A stretch of 64,000 nt of DNA from assembly GCA_965659665.1 (NCBI GenBank), contig CBFHWU010000001.1:1-64000 (forward strand), given 5' to 3'. Under the pieces are notes generated by a model, which saw only the letters and a list, made by a program, of their open reading frames with translations, ran no database searches and was not told the DNA's origin. The position numbers and the translations under genes are program-made. This document shows, in pieces, positions 54,507 through 63,201 of this stretch (position 1 is the first letter of the stretch; the number at the start of each line of letters is the position of its first letter). The DNA is from CBFHWU01 sp965659665. Lineage in GTDB: Bacteria > Bacteroidota > Bacteroidia > Flavobacteriales > Flavobacteriaceae.

Positions 54507-55544
54507 TTAAAATACTCTTGTGCTTTGATAGCTTTTGACTGCATTGACAAAGGCTTTAGCGTGATCGACAGGAATATTGGGCAAAATTCCATGACCCAAG
54601 TTAGCGATGTATCTTTGCGTTCCAAAACTATCAATCATTTCTTTCACTTGTTTTTCAATTTCAGAAATGGGTGACAACAAACGTGAGGGATCAAAATTAC
54701 CTTGAAGCGTTATTTTTCCTCCAGATAAATATCGTGCGTTAGCGGCAGTACATGTCCAATCAACTCCAAGTGCACTTGCCTTAGATGCGCCCATATCCTT
54801 TAGGGCAAACCAGCATCCTTTTCCAAAAACGATAACTTCAGTTAAGGGCTTCATAGCCTCAACGATTTGTTGGATATAAAACCATGAGAAATCACGATAA
54901 TCTTTCGGGCCTAACATTCCTCCCCAAGAATCAAAGACTTGAACAGTATCCACTCCTGCTTTGACTTTAGCTTTTAAATACTCAATCGTTGTATCCGTAA
55001 TTTTTTGTAAAAGTTGGTGAGCTGCTTTTGGATGGGTGAAACAAAAAGCTTTGGCTTTATTAAAGTTCTTAGACCCTTGCCCTTCAACCGCATAGCACAT
55101 GATGGTCCAAGGTGATCCAGCAAAACCGATAAGGGGAACTTCGTTATTTAGGGCATCTTTGGTGAGCCTGATAGCTTCCATCACATAATTTAACCGGTCA
55201 TGTACATCAGGATTTTGTACCTTTTGAACACCTTCTGGTGTTCGAATAGGAGTAGGAATCCAAGGACCTATTCCTTCTTTCATTTCGACATCGATACCCA
55301 TAGCTTGTGGAATCACTAAGATATCACTAAACAAAATAGCTGCATCAACTCCTATTTGTTTGATAGGCATGATGGTTATTTCGGTGGCTAGTTCAGGAGT
55401 CTGACAACGAGTGAAGAAATCATATTTAGCTTTTAGCTTCATAAAATCAGGGAGATAACGTCCAGCTTGACGCATCATCCAAACAGGAGGACGTTCGACG
55501 ATTTTTCCTTGTAAAGCCCTTAAAAATAAATCGTTTTTAATCAT
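54507..55544 (-). CDS. hemE: Uroporphyrinogen decarboxylase
   Basis: This 345-residue TIM-barrel enzyme converts uroporphyrinogen III to coproporphyrinogen III. RPPVWMMRQAGRYLPDF near the N-terminus contains the conserved Arg residues, SDILVIPQAMGID the active-site Asp, and GFAGSPWTIMCYAVEG and FDSWGG follow. The C-terminal GHGILPNIPVDHAKAFV is typical. Its first 8 bases overlap the end of hemD. Confidence 0.97.
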   Translation of the reverse strand: MIKNDLFLRALQGKIVERPPVWMMRQAGRYLPDFMKLKAKYDFFTRCQTPELATEITIMPIKQIGVDAAILFSDILVIPQAMGIDVEMKEGIGPWIPTPIRTPEGVQKVQNPDVHDRLNYVMEAIRLTKDALNNEVPLIGFAGSPWTIMCYAVEGQGSKNFNKAKAFCFTHPKAAHQLLQKITDTTIEYLKAKVKAGVDTVQVFDSWGGMLGPKDYRDFSWFYIQQIVEAMKPLTEVIVFGKGCWFALKDMGASKASALGVDWTCTAANARYLSGGKITLQGNFDPSRLLSPISEIEKQVKEMIDSFGTQRYIANLGHGILPNIPVDHAKAFVNAVKSYQSTRVF

Positions 55545-56211
55545 GGTTCAAAGATCGGTAATATTTAACTGTTTTTTGAATCACTTGCTCTATTGCAGGG
55601 AAGGATGCAATTAAGACCTGAGCAGAGGGTATTGTTAGTTGAGATGCAGTCGTGTGGCCGATACAAAAACAAACACTTGAACCTATATTATTTTGACTCA
55701 CATAGCTTTGAACACCACTTGGGCTAAAAAAAAGAATACCATCTGGAGGAGGGAAAATTTTTTTCCTTTGCATAAAAGTATGATACACGACCGTTTCGCT
55801 AAATGGGATGCCTAAAGCAGTTAATTTTGCAGAAAAAAGGGGAAGCCTAATGTTTCCACAAAAATGTAAAAAATGATTTTTTTTAAATTTTTTTTCAATA
55901 AAATCGACTAATTCCTGCATATTTTGGGTCATTTTAGCTACTTTTTTACCATTTTTTTCAAGGAGATTTTTGGTTTTTTCTCCTACACAAAAAAGAGTTT
56001 TATCTGCCCAACGAATATCCTTTTTTTCTAAAACGGCTTGAACGGCATTTTGACTACTGAATACCCAATGTGCTGGAGTTGTGGGGACATTAAACGAAAT
56101 GGTTTCTACTCGAATAGCATTGTATTCTTGTACTGCAAGTTGGGCTGATAGGAGCCGTTCACGTTGGGAGAAGTTTAATTTTTTTGTGGAAACAATTAGC
56201 GGTTTTTTCAT
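55537..56211 (-). CDS. hemD: Uroporphyrinogen-III synthase
   Basis: This 224-residue protein closes and inverts ring D of the linear tetrapyrrole made by HemC. HemD diverges strongly in sequence; support comes from the two-lobed pattern (WVFSSQNAVQAVLEKKD; LHFCGNIRLPLF; GILFFSPSGVQSYVSQN; CFCIGHTTASQL) and its place between hemC (4-base ATGA-type overlap) and hemE (8-base overlap). The lobe motifs SSQNAV and FSPSGVQSY are those retained in family members. I am confident mainly because of this context. Confidence 0.9.
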   Translation of the reverse strand: MKKPLIVSTKKLNFSQRERLLSAQLAVQEYNAIRVETISFNVPTTPAHWVFSSQNAVQAVLEKKDIRWADKTLFCVGEKTKNLLEKNGKKVAKMTQNMQELVDFIEKKFKKNHFLHFCGNIRLPLFSAKLTALGIPFSETVVYHTFMQRKKIFPPPDGILFFSPSGVQSYVSQNNIGSSVCFCIGHTTASQLTIPSAQVLIASFPAIEQVIQKTVKYYRSLNHD

Positions 56212-57107
56212 GGAGTTAACGTTAAATCTTGTATGATTTTATCTCCTCCTTTATCGAGTAAAATATGGGCTGCTTTTTCCCCAATGTATTTTGTTTCAAG
56301 GGTAAAAGATTGTTTGACTACCACATGTTTTGAACCGTCTAATCGAGTTATACATCCTTCGAAATGAATTAAACCTTGGTTTATCTTAGCATGTGCGCCA
56401 ATTGGTGCGGTGCAACCTCCTTCTAATGTACGTAAAAAACAGCGCTCCTCGAGTACACATCGCTCAGTATCAGCATCAGATAGGGCATTTAGCTTTTTCA
56501 TCCATTGCTGGTTGTCATCACGAGCAACAACCATCAGAGCACCCTGAGCTGGGGCTGGAATCATCCATTCAAGGTTGGTTGTGTTTTCGGGTTTAATATT
56601 TAAACGATCCAAGCCAGCAGCAGCAAAAATAGCCCCATCCCAATGGCTATCCGTAAGTTTTTGAAGTCGTGTTTGTACATTACCTCTCAAATTTTCAATT
56701 ATGTGATTGGGATATCGATTTAGCCATTGGGCTTTACGTCTCAAACTACTTGTAGCAATTACTGCTTTTGAAGAAATAGGGTTTTTAGCCACTAATATAT
56801 CTGAAGAAAGACCTCTTTTTGGCACAAAAATTTTTTTTAGACCTTTAGGCAAAACTATAGGGACATCTTTCATACTATGGACGGCTATATCGATCGTACC
56901 ATTCAAAAGAGCCTTATCGAGTTCTTTAGTAAACATTCCCACTACCCCCATTTCATAGAGAGGCTTAACCAAGTTGAGGTCACCAGTTGATTTTAAGGGG
57001 ATGAGTTGAGAATTGAAACCTAATTGAGTGAGCTGTTTTTGAATGTAAGAAGCTTGCCATAGGGCAAGTGCACTTTCACGTGTTCCTATGCGTAAAGAAT
57101 TACGCAT
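56208..57107 (-). CDS. hemC: Porphobilinogen deaminase (hydroxymethylbilane synthase)
   Basis: This 299-residue enzyme links four porphobilinogens into hydroxymethylbilane. RIGTRESALALWQA opens the protein, DIAVHSMKDVP contains the catalytic Asp region, IATSSLRRKAQW carries cofactor-binding arginines, and the dipyrromethane cofactor Cys is in LEGGCTAPIGAHA (near residue 230). The start overlaps the end of hemA by 8 bases. Confidence 0.97.
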   Translation of the reverse strand: MRNSLRIGTRESALALWQASYIQKQLTQLGFNSQLIPLKSTGDLNLVKPLYEMGVVGMFTKELDKALLNGTIDIAVHSMKDVPIVLPKGLKKIFVPKRGLSSDILVAKNPISSKAVIATSSLRRKAQWLNRYPNHIIENLRGNVQTRLQKLTDSHWDGAIFAAAGLDRLNIKPENTTNLEWMIPAPAQGALMVVARDDNQQWMKKLNALSDADTERCVLEERCFLRTLEGGCTAPIGAHAKINQGLIHFEGCITRLDGSKHVVVKQSFTLETKYIGEKAAHILLDKGGDKIIQDLTLTP

Positions 57108-58335
57108 GAGGATTCAAATTAAACACTTCTTGAACAACTTTAATATTTTCCTCTGACTTATCGCTTTCACGCATATGATTAGCGACTCGATTGGTGAGTT
57201 TTTGAATAAGATGCTGTGAAAGAGCTAAAGCTTGATTTTTATTAAAATCAGGATGTTTTTTTTGTTGTTGGTCTAGGGCTTGTTGTTCTATTTCGAGCAT
57301 AAGTTCTTTCAAGGCCTTCACAGTAGGAGCAAATTTCCGTGTATCAAGCCAATCATTAAATTCATTTTTAACCTCAACAATAATAGCTTCTGCTAAAGGA
57401 ATTTCTTTTTGGCGTTCAGCAATATTTTTATCTGCCATTTTTGAAAGATCATCAAGGTGTAAACGCTTTACGTTAGGTAGCTCCAACACGTTGTCATCCA
57501 CATTTTTTGGAATGGATAAATCTAAAATTAAAAGAGGCTTATCAGAGTGAATTAGGGCTTTTGCAATGGTGGGTTTTTCGGCTCCCGTAGCTACAACCAA
57601 TACGTCTGCTTTTCGGATCTCTACAGGAAGATCGGCATAGTCTTTAACAATTAATTTAAACTTTCCTGCTATTTTTTCAGCACGATTTCGTGTGCGGTTA
57701 ATTAACGTAATTTTGTTGTTTTGAGTGTGTTTAATTAGATTTTCACAAGTATTTCTACCTATCTTGCCTAATCCAAAAAGCAAAATATTTTTGGTATGGA
57801 TATTTTCAATGTGGTCCAGCATATATCTCACCGAAACATAAGAAACAGACGTGGAACCTGAGGAAAGTTTAGTTTCTGTTTTAATCCGCTTACTGGCTTG
57901 AATCACGCAATTGACAAGTCGTTCCATGAGAGGACCTAATAGATTAAATTTTTTTGACTGATTAAAGCTTTTTTTGAGTTGTGCGATAATTTCAAAATCT
58001 CCTAATATTTGGCTATCAAGCCCAGTTCCAACTCGAAAGAGATGATCGACTGCAATTTCGGCTCTATAGATGTATCCTATTTGGTTAAAAGTTTCCTTGC
58101 TCCCAAAAGAATGTTTACAAAGGAGGGCTATTAGCTCATCAGGATGATCAATAAAACCATAGAGTTCGGTTCGATTACAAGTTGAATTGGCAACCAAGGA
58201 GGTAAAGCCATTTTTTTTGGCTTCTGTGAGTAAATGGTTTATCGAAATTTTCGAGAGGTTAAATCGACCACGAAATTCCATATCGGCTTTTTTATAACTC
58301 ACTCCGACACAATAAAAATTACTTATTTCAGACAT
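57100..58335 (-). CDS. hemA: Glutamyl-tRNA reductase
   Basis: This 411-residue enzyme reduces Glu-tRNA to glutamate-1-semialdehyde, the committed step of the C5 heme pathway. The catalytic Cys53 is in ANSTCNRTELYG; SQILGDFEIIAQLKKSF, GSTSVSYVSVRYM and the NADPH-binding LLFGLGKIGRN follow, and a C-terminal dimerisation helix ends the protein. It leads the operon hemA-C-D-E-F-B. HemL, the next enzyme, is not encoded in this window. Control probably falls here, since the 185-base gap to the AraC regulator contains the operon's promoter region. Confidence 0.97.
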   Translation of the reverse strand: MSEISNFYCVGVSYKKADMEFRGRFNLSKISINHLLTEAKKNGFTSLVANSTCNRTELYGFIDHPDELIALLCKHSFGSKETFNQIGYIYRAEIAVDHLFRVGTGLDSQILGDFEIIAQLKKSFNQSKKFNLLGPLMERLVNCVIQASKRIKTETKLSSGSTSVSYVSVRYMLDHIENIHTKNILLFGLGKIGRNTCENLIKHTQNNKITLINRTRNRAEKIAGKFKLIVKDYADLPVEIRKADVLVVATGAEKPTIAKALIHSDKPLLILDLSIPKNVDDNVLELPNVKRLHLDDLSKMADKNIAERQKEIPLAEAIIVEVKNEFNDWLDTRKFAPTVKALKELMLEIEQQALDQQQKKHPDFNKNQALALSQHLIQKLTNRVANHMRESDKSEENIKVVQEVFNLNPHA

Positions 58336-58360
58336 TTAATGAAAATGACATTAATAGCCA

Positions 58361-58368
58361 CAAAATTA
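58361..58368 (-). promoter_or_regulatory. -7 box candidate for the hemA operon
   Basis: On the minus strand TAATTTTG matches TAnnTTTG exactly and ends 25 bases before the hemA ATG. The -33 TTTG is not obvious at the standard distance (a TTG lies 26 bases upstream), which would fit a promoter needing an activator. Confidence 0.4.
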
Positions 58369-58520
58369 AAGGGCATTCATTATAAAAAATAACGCAATAA
58401 GTACTTTTTGTATCGCTAAGGGTGCAAAATAAAAGAACGAACGTAGAATAAATTTAAATAAGACATTTTCATTAAAAAAAACATCAAAAATAATACCTTA
58501 GTAAAAAAAAAAATAACGCT

Positions 58521-59387
58521 ATGAGTTCCGAAAATATAATTTTTATTGAAGAGGGCTTTTGGGTTATGATTCATCAAGATGAAACAGGAGTTTCTCATCG
58601 AATTGAACGTACCTTTGACAGTAGTTATATTCAATTTCATTTTTGTTTTAAAGGGGCAATAAATTTTCATTACAACAAAGGAAACTATGTGGTTCCCTTG
58701 TCCGATGAACATGTCCTTTTATTGTACAATCCGCAACGAAATTTACCTTTGCAGGCTCATTTGTCTGGGGGCACAAAAATGATATCTGTATTTATTTCTA
58801 TTCAAAAACTTCATAAGCTGTTTTCACAAGAATCGGATCAAATACACTTCCTTAATGAGACCAATATTGATAAAAAATATTATAAGGACCAAGTGATAAG
58901 TCCTTCCATGGCAGTAGTATTGAGTCAAATGTTTCAATACGCTCCAAATGCCATTATGGGTCGACTCTACCTAAAAGCTAAAGTCTATGAACTATTGAGT
59001 TTATATTTTGACCCGATAGAAGCTAATGATTTTGAACAATGTCCATTTTTGGTAGATAAAGAAAACGTACGTAAAATTAGAAATGCAAAAAAAATTATTT
59101 TAGAGCGTATGGCCGAACCTCCAACTTTAAGTGAACTTGCGGATGAAATAGGCCTAAGTTTAAAAAAATTAAAAGAAGGGTTTAAACAGCTTTATGGATC
59201 ATCAGTTTTTCAATTTTTATTGGATCACAAAATGGAAGTAGCTCGAATTATGCTTTCTAGTGGTACTTATAATGTGAATGAAGTAGGTTTGCGTTTAGGA
59301 TATAGTACAGCGAGTCATTTTATCAATGCATTTAAAAAGAAATTTGGGACAACCCCAAAAAAATACTTAATGTCATTATCTTCGTAA
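58521..59387 (+). CDS. AraC-family transcriptional regulator of the heme locus
   Basis: This 288-residue regulator has an N-terminal cupin-like sensing half (about 1-165, with QFHFCFKGAINFHYN) and a C-terminal AraC DNA-binding domain with two helix-turn-helix units (about 190-285: EPPTLSELADEIGLSLKKLKEGFKQLYG and VNEVGLRLGYSTASHFINAFKKKFGTTPKKY). It is divergent from hemA and lies 8 bases before hemH, so it is well placed to regulate both heme units. The inducer is unknown; heme, iron or a porphyrin are reasonable guesses, since AraC regulators of iron-siderophore genes share this build. Confidence 0.87.
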   Translation: MSSENIIFIEEGFWVMIHQDETGVSHRIERTFDSSYIQFHFCFKGAINFHYNKGNYVVPLSDEHVLLLYNPQRNLPLQAHLSGGTKMISVFISIQKLHKLFSQESDQIHFLNETNIDKKYYKDQVISPSMAVVLSQMFQYAPNAIMGRLYLKAKVYELLSLYFDPIEANDFEQCPFLVDKENVRKIRNAKKIILERMAEPPTLSELADEIGLSLKKLKEGFKQLYGSSVFQFLLDHKMEVARIMLSSGTYNVNEVGLRLGYSTASHFINAFKKKFGTTPKKYLMSLSS

Positions 59388-59395
59388 AAAAGAAT

Positions 59396-60427
59396 ATGAA
59401 AGGAATTTTACTTGTAAACTTGGGTTCTCCTGAAAGCCCTCATCCAAAAGAGGTAAAAAAATACTTAGATGAATTTCTAATGGATGAGCGAGTCATTGAT
59501 GCTCCCAAGTGGTTGAGAACTTTTTTGGTCAGAGGAATTATCTTGAATACACGACCCAAAAAATCGGCAAAAGCATACCAAAAGATTTGGTGGGACGAAG
59601 GGTCTCCGTTAATTGTACTGTCAAAAAGGTTATTGAATAAAGTTAGAAAACAAACATCAGCACCTATTTCTTTGGCGATGCGTTACGGAAAACCATCCAT
59701 TGCATCTGGCTTAAAGGAATTAGATCAGCAGGGGGTTCAGGAGGTTTTACTCCTCCCTTTATACCCTCAACACGCGATGGCTACTACAGAAACAATTCAG
59801 GTTTTAGCGGAAGAAATACGTCAAGTCCATTATCCTAAAATGTCCATTACACATTTACCTGCTTTTTATCACCACCTAGATTATATTCGCGTGTTGTCAA
59901 ATTCTATTCAAGAATACCTACAGAACAAAGAATGGGAGCATATTTTATTTTCATATCACGGTATTCCAGAGCGACATATCAGAAAATCAGACATCACTAA
60001 ATCACATTGTAAAATTGATGGACAATGTTGTCAAACTTCGTCTGATGCTCATAAGTATTGCTACCGTCATCAATGTTATGAAACTACACGGTTGGTTGCC
60101 GATTATTTAGAGCTCAAACCAGGGACCTACTCCAGTTCTTTTCAATCTCGATTAGCAGGAGATAAGTGGTTGCAACCTTACACCGACAAAACTGTTGAAA
60201 ATTTTGCTAAAAATGGGACAAAAAAAATGGCTATTGTTACACCAGCATTTGTGTCAGACTGTTTGGAAACGTTAGAAGAAATAGGAATGGAAGCTAAGGA
60301 AGACTTTGAAGAAAAAGGAGGGGATACGCTTCATGTTATACCTTGTATCAATGATAGAGAAGACTGGGTTAATGTATTGAGTCGATGGATTGATGAATGG
60401 GTAATGCAAGATACCGAAAAGGTTTAG
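59396..60427 (+). CDS. hemH: Ferrochelatase with an internal cysteine cluster
   Basis: This 343-residue protein starts MKGILLVNLGSPESP, followed by GSPLIVLSKRL, SLAMRYGKPSI, LLPLYPQHAMATTET and FSYHGIPERHIRKSD (the catalytic His), ending with FVSDCLETLEEI. Between residues about 204 and 226 there is a Cys-rich stretch, HCKIDGQCCQTSSDAHKYC with a further Cys after YRHQ, spaced C-x5-CC-x9-C-x4-C. Other bacterial ferrochelatases carry a [2Fe-2S] cluster, but whether these Cys bind one is not known from sequence. It inserts iron into protoporphyrin IX. The following hemJ gene begins 40 bases downstream. Confidence 0.95.
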   Translation: MKGILLVNLGSPESPHPKEVKKYLDEFLMDERVIDAPKWLRTFLVRGIILNTRPKKSAKAYQKIWWDEGSPLIVLSKRLLNKVRKQTSAPISLAMRYGKPSIASGLKELDQQGVQEVLLLPLYPQHAMATTETIQVLAEEIRQVHYPKMSITHLPAFYHHLDYIRVLSNSIQEYLQNKEWEHILFSYHGIPERHIRKSDITKSHCKIDGQCCQTSSDAHKYCYRHQCYETTRLVADYLELKPGTYSSSFQSRLAGDKWLQPYTDKTVENFAKNGTKKMAIVTPAFVSDCLETLEEIGMEAKEDFEEKGGDTLHVIPCINDREDWVNVLSRWIDEWVMQDTEKV

Positions 60428-60467
60428 TCTTTATTTTTTTATACTTTTACTCAAAATCAAATAAAAA

Positions 60468-61007
60468 GTGCATTACTATAATTACATCAAAGCTTTACAT
60501 TTGATATTTGTAATTACTTGGTTTGCAGGGCTTTTTTATATTCCAAGACTTTTTATATATCATATTGAGGCCACTTTAAAGGAAAAAGAAGAAGCAGTTA
60601 TTTTAAGTCGACAACTCAAAATAATGAGTCGAAGGCTGTGGCTTATTATTGCTTGGCCCTCATCGATTTTAGCTACTGTTTTTGCTTTATGGTTACTGGT
60701 ATTGGTTCCATCATGGCTATCTCAACAATGGATGATTATTAAACTCATATTTGTGGGCTTGTTGTTTGCTTACCATTATAAAACCCACAGAATATTTTTG
60801 CAGCTTCAACGCGACGAAATTCGGTACTCTTCAAACTATATGCGGATTTGGAATGAAGGGGCGACTTTGTTACTTTTCGCTATTGTTTTTTTGGTCATTC
60901 TCAAAAGCAGTTTCCATTGGATATTTGGTGTTTTGGGCTTAGTCGGTTTATCGGTTCTATTAATGCTAGGAATTCGGCTTTACAAACGTACACGCAAATC
61001 TAATTAA
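60468..61007 (+). CDS. hemJ: Protoporphyrinogen IX oxidase, HemJ-type (CopD/UPF0093 family)
   Basis: The protein has 179 residues with about four membrane helices, starting at GTG. YNYIKALHLIFVITWFAGLFYIPRLFIYH contains the invariant His residues of HemJ, and WLIIAWPSSIL, WMIIKLIFVGLLFAYHYKTHRI and RIWNEGATLLLFAIVFLVILK follow in family order. HemJ oxidises protoporphyrinogen IX to protoporphyrin IX in the inner membrane. Because no hemG or hemY is visible, this gene supplies that step. It is followed by the sensor kinase 5 bases later, so the two are in one transcript. Confidence 0.9.
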   Translation: MHYYNYIKALHLIFVITWFAGLFYIPRLFIYHIEATLKEKEEAVILSRQLKIMSRRLWLIIAWPSSILATVFALWLLVLVPSWLSQQWMIIKLIFVGLLFAYHYKTHRIFLQLQRDEIRYSSNYMRIWNEGATLLLFAIVFLVILKSSFHWIFGVLGLVGLSVLLMLGIRLYKRTRKSN

Positions 61008-61012
61008 GCGTT

Positions 61013-62470
61013 ATGGTACATCCTCAAATATCACTTCAAGCCCGAATCTTTTTTGCCATGATTTTGTTGGTTTTAGTTGCCTCTGTTCTTATTGCGGGGG
61101 TTACGATCTATCAATATCGTGAACAATCAAATCGATATCACCAACAACGTCTTGAACGAAAAGAAAGTCAACTCCAAACGAGTATTGATTACATTTTAAC
61201 CCAAACGCCCTATGAGACAGAGGAGGTTTTTTTGGACTCAATTTTTGCTGAAACAATTTTTCAAATTGCAGATGTTCAAAATATTAACTTTAGGGTGTAT
61301 AATTTGTCTGGAAAACTGATTAACAGTACACAATTTCCTTTGGAATCCGATGCAACACAAATTTCGGAACAAGTTTTGTCAAGATTAAAATTATCCACAG
61401 AAGGGCATTTTATTGAGCGAAAATCCATTGAAGGGGAACAGTATCGTTCTTCATACTCCTATATTTTTGCTAATAATCAAAGCCCAATAGGAATATTAAA
61501 CCTTCCCTATTACGACGATGATTCATTAAGTTCGATGGAACTAAAAAACTTTTTGATTCGTTTGGTTCAAGTTTATTTACTGATGCTAACCATTGCCATA
61601 TTGTTGGCGTATGCCGTGGTGAAATATATCACCCAATTTTTGGAAACAATAAGTGAAAAAATAACATTGACAGATTTTAATAAAACGAATGAAAAAATTA
61701 CTGTTTCTGGAGCAGGAAAGGAAATCACCAACCTTATTCAGGCCTACAACAATATGGTTGACCAATTGCAAGATAGTGCTGTTAAGTTAGCTAAAGGAGA
61801 ACGGGAACAAGCTTGGAGAGAAATGGCAAAACAAGTGGCTCATGAAATTCAAAATCCGCTTACCCCTATGCGTTTGAGTGTACAAAGTTTTGAGCGTAAT
61901 TTTAATCTCAATGATAGTGATGCAACCCAAAAAATCGCAGATTTTTCCAATACATTAATTCAGCAAATCGACACGATGAGCACCATTGCCTCTGCTTTTT
62001 CGACTTTTGCTGAAATGCCTGCCCAGAAATCCGAAACCATTGAAGTAGTTGAAATCACACGATTGGCCTTGGATATTTTTAAGGAAAAAAACATTCATTT
62101 TCACACCTCCTCCAAAAAGGTCTTTGTAGAACTTGATCGAACGCATCTTATCCGAATCATTAATAATTTAGTCAAAAATGCTGTTCAAGCTTGTCAAGAA
62201 GTAAAAGAAGCAAAAATTCAGGTGGAATTAACTCAAAAAAATAATTGGGTTTGTATTGCTGTCACCGATAACGGAATAGGAATTAAAGATTCGGAATCTC
62301 ACAAAATATTTGAACCTAATTTTACAACTAAATCTAGCGGTATGGGACTAGGTTTAGGAATGGTCAAAAACATTGTTCATTCTTGTGGTGGTACGATAGA
62401 TTTTAGCTCTATTCCCAACGAAAAAACATCTTTTAAAGTGTGTTTTCCCATTAAGTTGATGAATGTCTAA
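61013..62470 (+). CDS. Sensor histidine kinase, NtrY-like
   Basis: This 485-residue membrane kinase has TM1 at about 11-31, a periplasmic sensing region of about 150 residues (no named domain), TM2 at about 186-206, HAMP-like linker to about 260 and a HisKA/HATPase_c kinase core. The H-box VAHEIQNPLTPMRLSVQSFERN (His about 276) is of the NtrY type; the N box is NNLVKNAVQACQ, G1 VTDNGIGI and G2 SGMGLGLGMVKNIV. No response regulator gene lies beside it. Location directly behind hemJ suggests co-expression with heme genes. Its stop overlaps a convergent plsC gene by 4 bases. Confidence 0.92.
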   Translation: MVHPQISLQARIFFAMILLVLVASVLIAGVTIYQYREQSNRYHQQRLERKESQLQTSIDYILTQTPYETEEVFLDSIFAETIFQIADVQNINFRVYNLSGKLINSTQFPLESDATQISEQVLSRLKLSTEGHFIERKSIEGEQYRSSYSYIFANNQSPIGILNLPYYDDDSLSSMELKNFLIRLVQVYLLMLTIAILLAYAVVKYITQFLETISEKITLTDFNKTNEKITVSGAGKEITNLIQAYNNMVDQLQDSAVKLAKGEREQAWREMAKQVAHEIQNPLTPMRLSVQSFERNFNLNDSDATQKIADFSNTLIQQIDTMSTIASAFSTFAEMPAQKSETIEVVEITRLALDIFKEKNIHFHTSSKKVFVELDRTHLIRIINNLVKNAVQACQEVKEAKIQVELTQKNNWVCIAVTDNGIGIKDSESHKIFEPNFTTKSSGMGLGLGMVKNIVHSCGGTIDFSSIPNEKTSFKVCFPIKLMNV

Positions 62471-63201
62471 ACTTTAATCCCTGATTTAACCTTTTTTTCG
62501 ATTAGGGGAATTAATTCATCGACTTCAAAATCAGCAACTCGAAGCCCTTCATGTACTTTAAAATGAATACGTATTCCTATTGGCATAGGGAAGATCGCGT
62601 TTAATTTCCAAGAGTGATTGATGCTTACAGGAAGCACCACCGCATTTTCTACTTTAGTTAATAAGGTACGAAGTCCTTTTGTTTGAAATCTTCTTGGGAG
62701 TTGATTTCGGCTTCTTGTTCCTTCAGGAAAAATAACGGCACTCCGCTTATGAAAATTTAAATAATAAGCAAAATCGTCAAGGGCTCTCATGGCTTGTGCA
62801 GGATTTTTACGATCAATAAGCACCGAACCTCCATGTCGAAGATTGAATGAAACGCTCGGTATATTTTTCCCTAATTCTTTTTTACCAACAAACTTGGGGT
62901 GTATTGCTCGAAAGTACCAAATTAAGGGAGGGATATCCATCATGCTTTGGTGATTGGGAACAATAATATAAGAGGTGTTTTTTTGGAGTTGATTAGAATG
63001 TTCAAAATCGATAAATACGCCCAAAATATTTAAGCACCTCAACAAGGAAAGGTTGAGCAGGTCTACGCTTTTTTTGTGGGCTTGATAACCAAAACCGTAA
63101 AAACAACCCCATTGAATTAAATGAAAGACTAGTAGTATGGTTATAAAAAATATATAATAGACTACACTAAGAGGATAGGCCAGTATGCCTTTCAAGTGCA
63201 T
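62467..63201 (-). CDS. plsC: 1-acyl-sn-glycerol-3-phosphate acyltransferase (PlsC family), copy 2
   Basis: The protein has 244 residues. A hydrophobic N-terminus (about 8-40) precedes NHQSMMDIPP (HxxxxD), GKKELGKNIPS, GSVLIDRKNP, IFPEGTRSRN (classical EGTR motif) and VVLPVSINHSW. The EGTR box is stronger than the IYPEGL version in the copy at 19953-20711, so this copy is closer to canonical PlsC. The ATG at 63201 starts inside the stop codon of the bacilliredoxin gene (TAATG), so the two are translationally coupled. Confidence 0.9.
   Translation of the reverse strand: MHLKGILAYPLSVVYYIFFITILLVFHLIQWGCFYGFGYQAHKKSVDLLNLSLLRCLNILGVFIDFEHSNQLQKNTSYIIVPNHQSMMDIPPLIWYFRAIHPKFVGKKELGKNIPSVSFNLRHGGSVLIDRKNPAQAMRALDDFAYYLNFHKRSAVIFPEGTRSRNQLPRRFQTKGLRTLLTKVENAVVLPVSINHSWKLNAIFPMPIGIRIHFKVHEGLRVADFEVDELIPLIEKKVKSGIKV

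Noticed and set aside
58416..58712. 98-residue open frame antisense to the AraC regulator
   Set aside because: It is low complexity, rich in Phe and Leu from AT-rich DNA, and overlaps the real gene and its upstream region.
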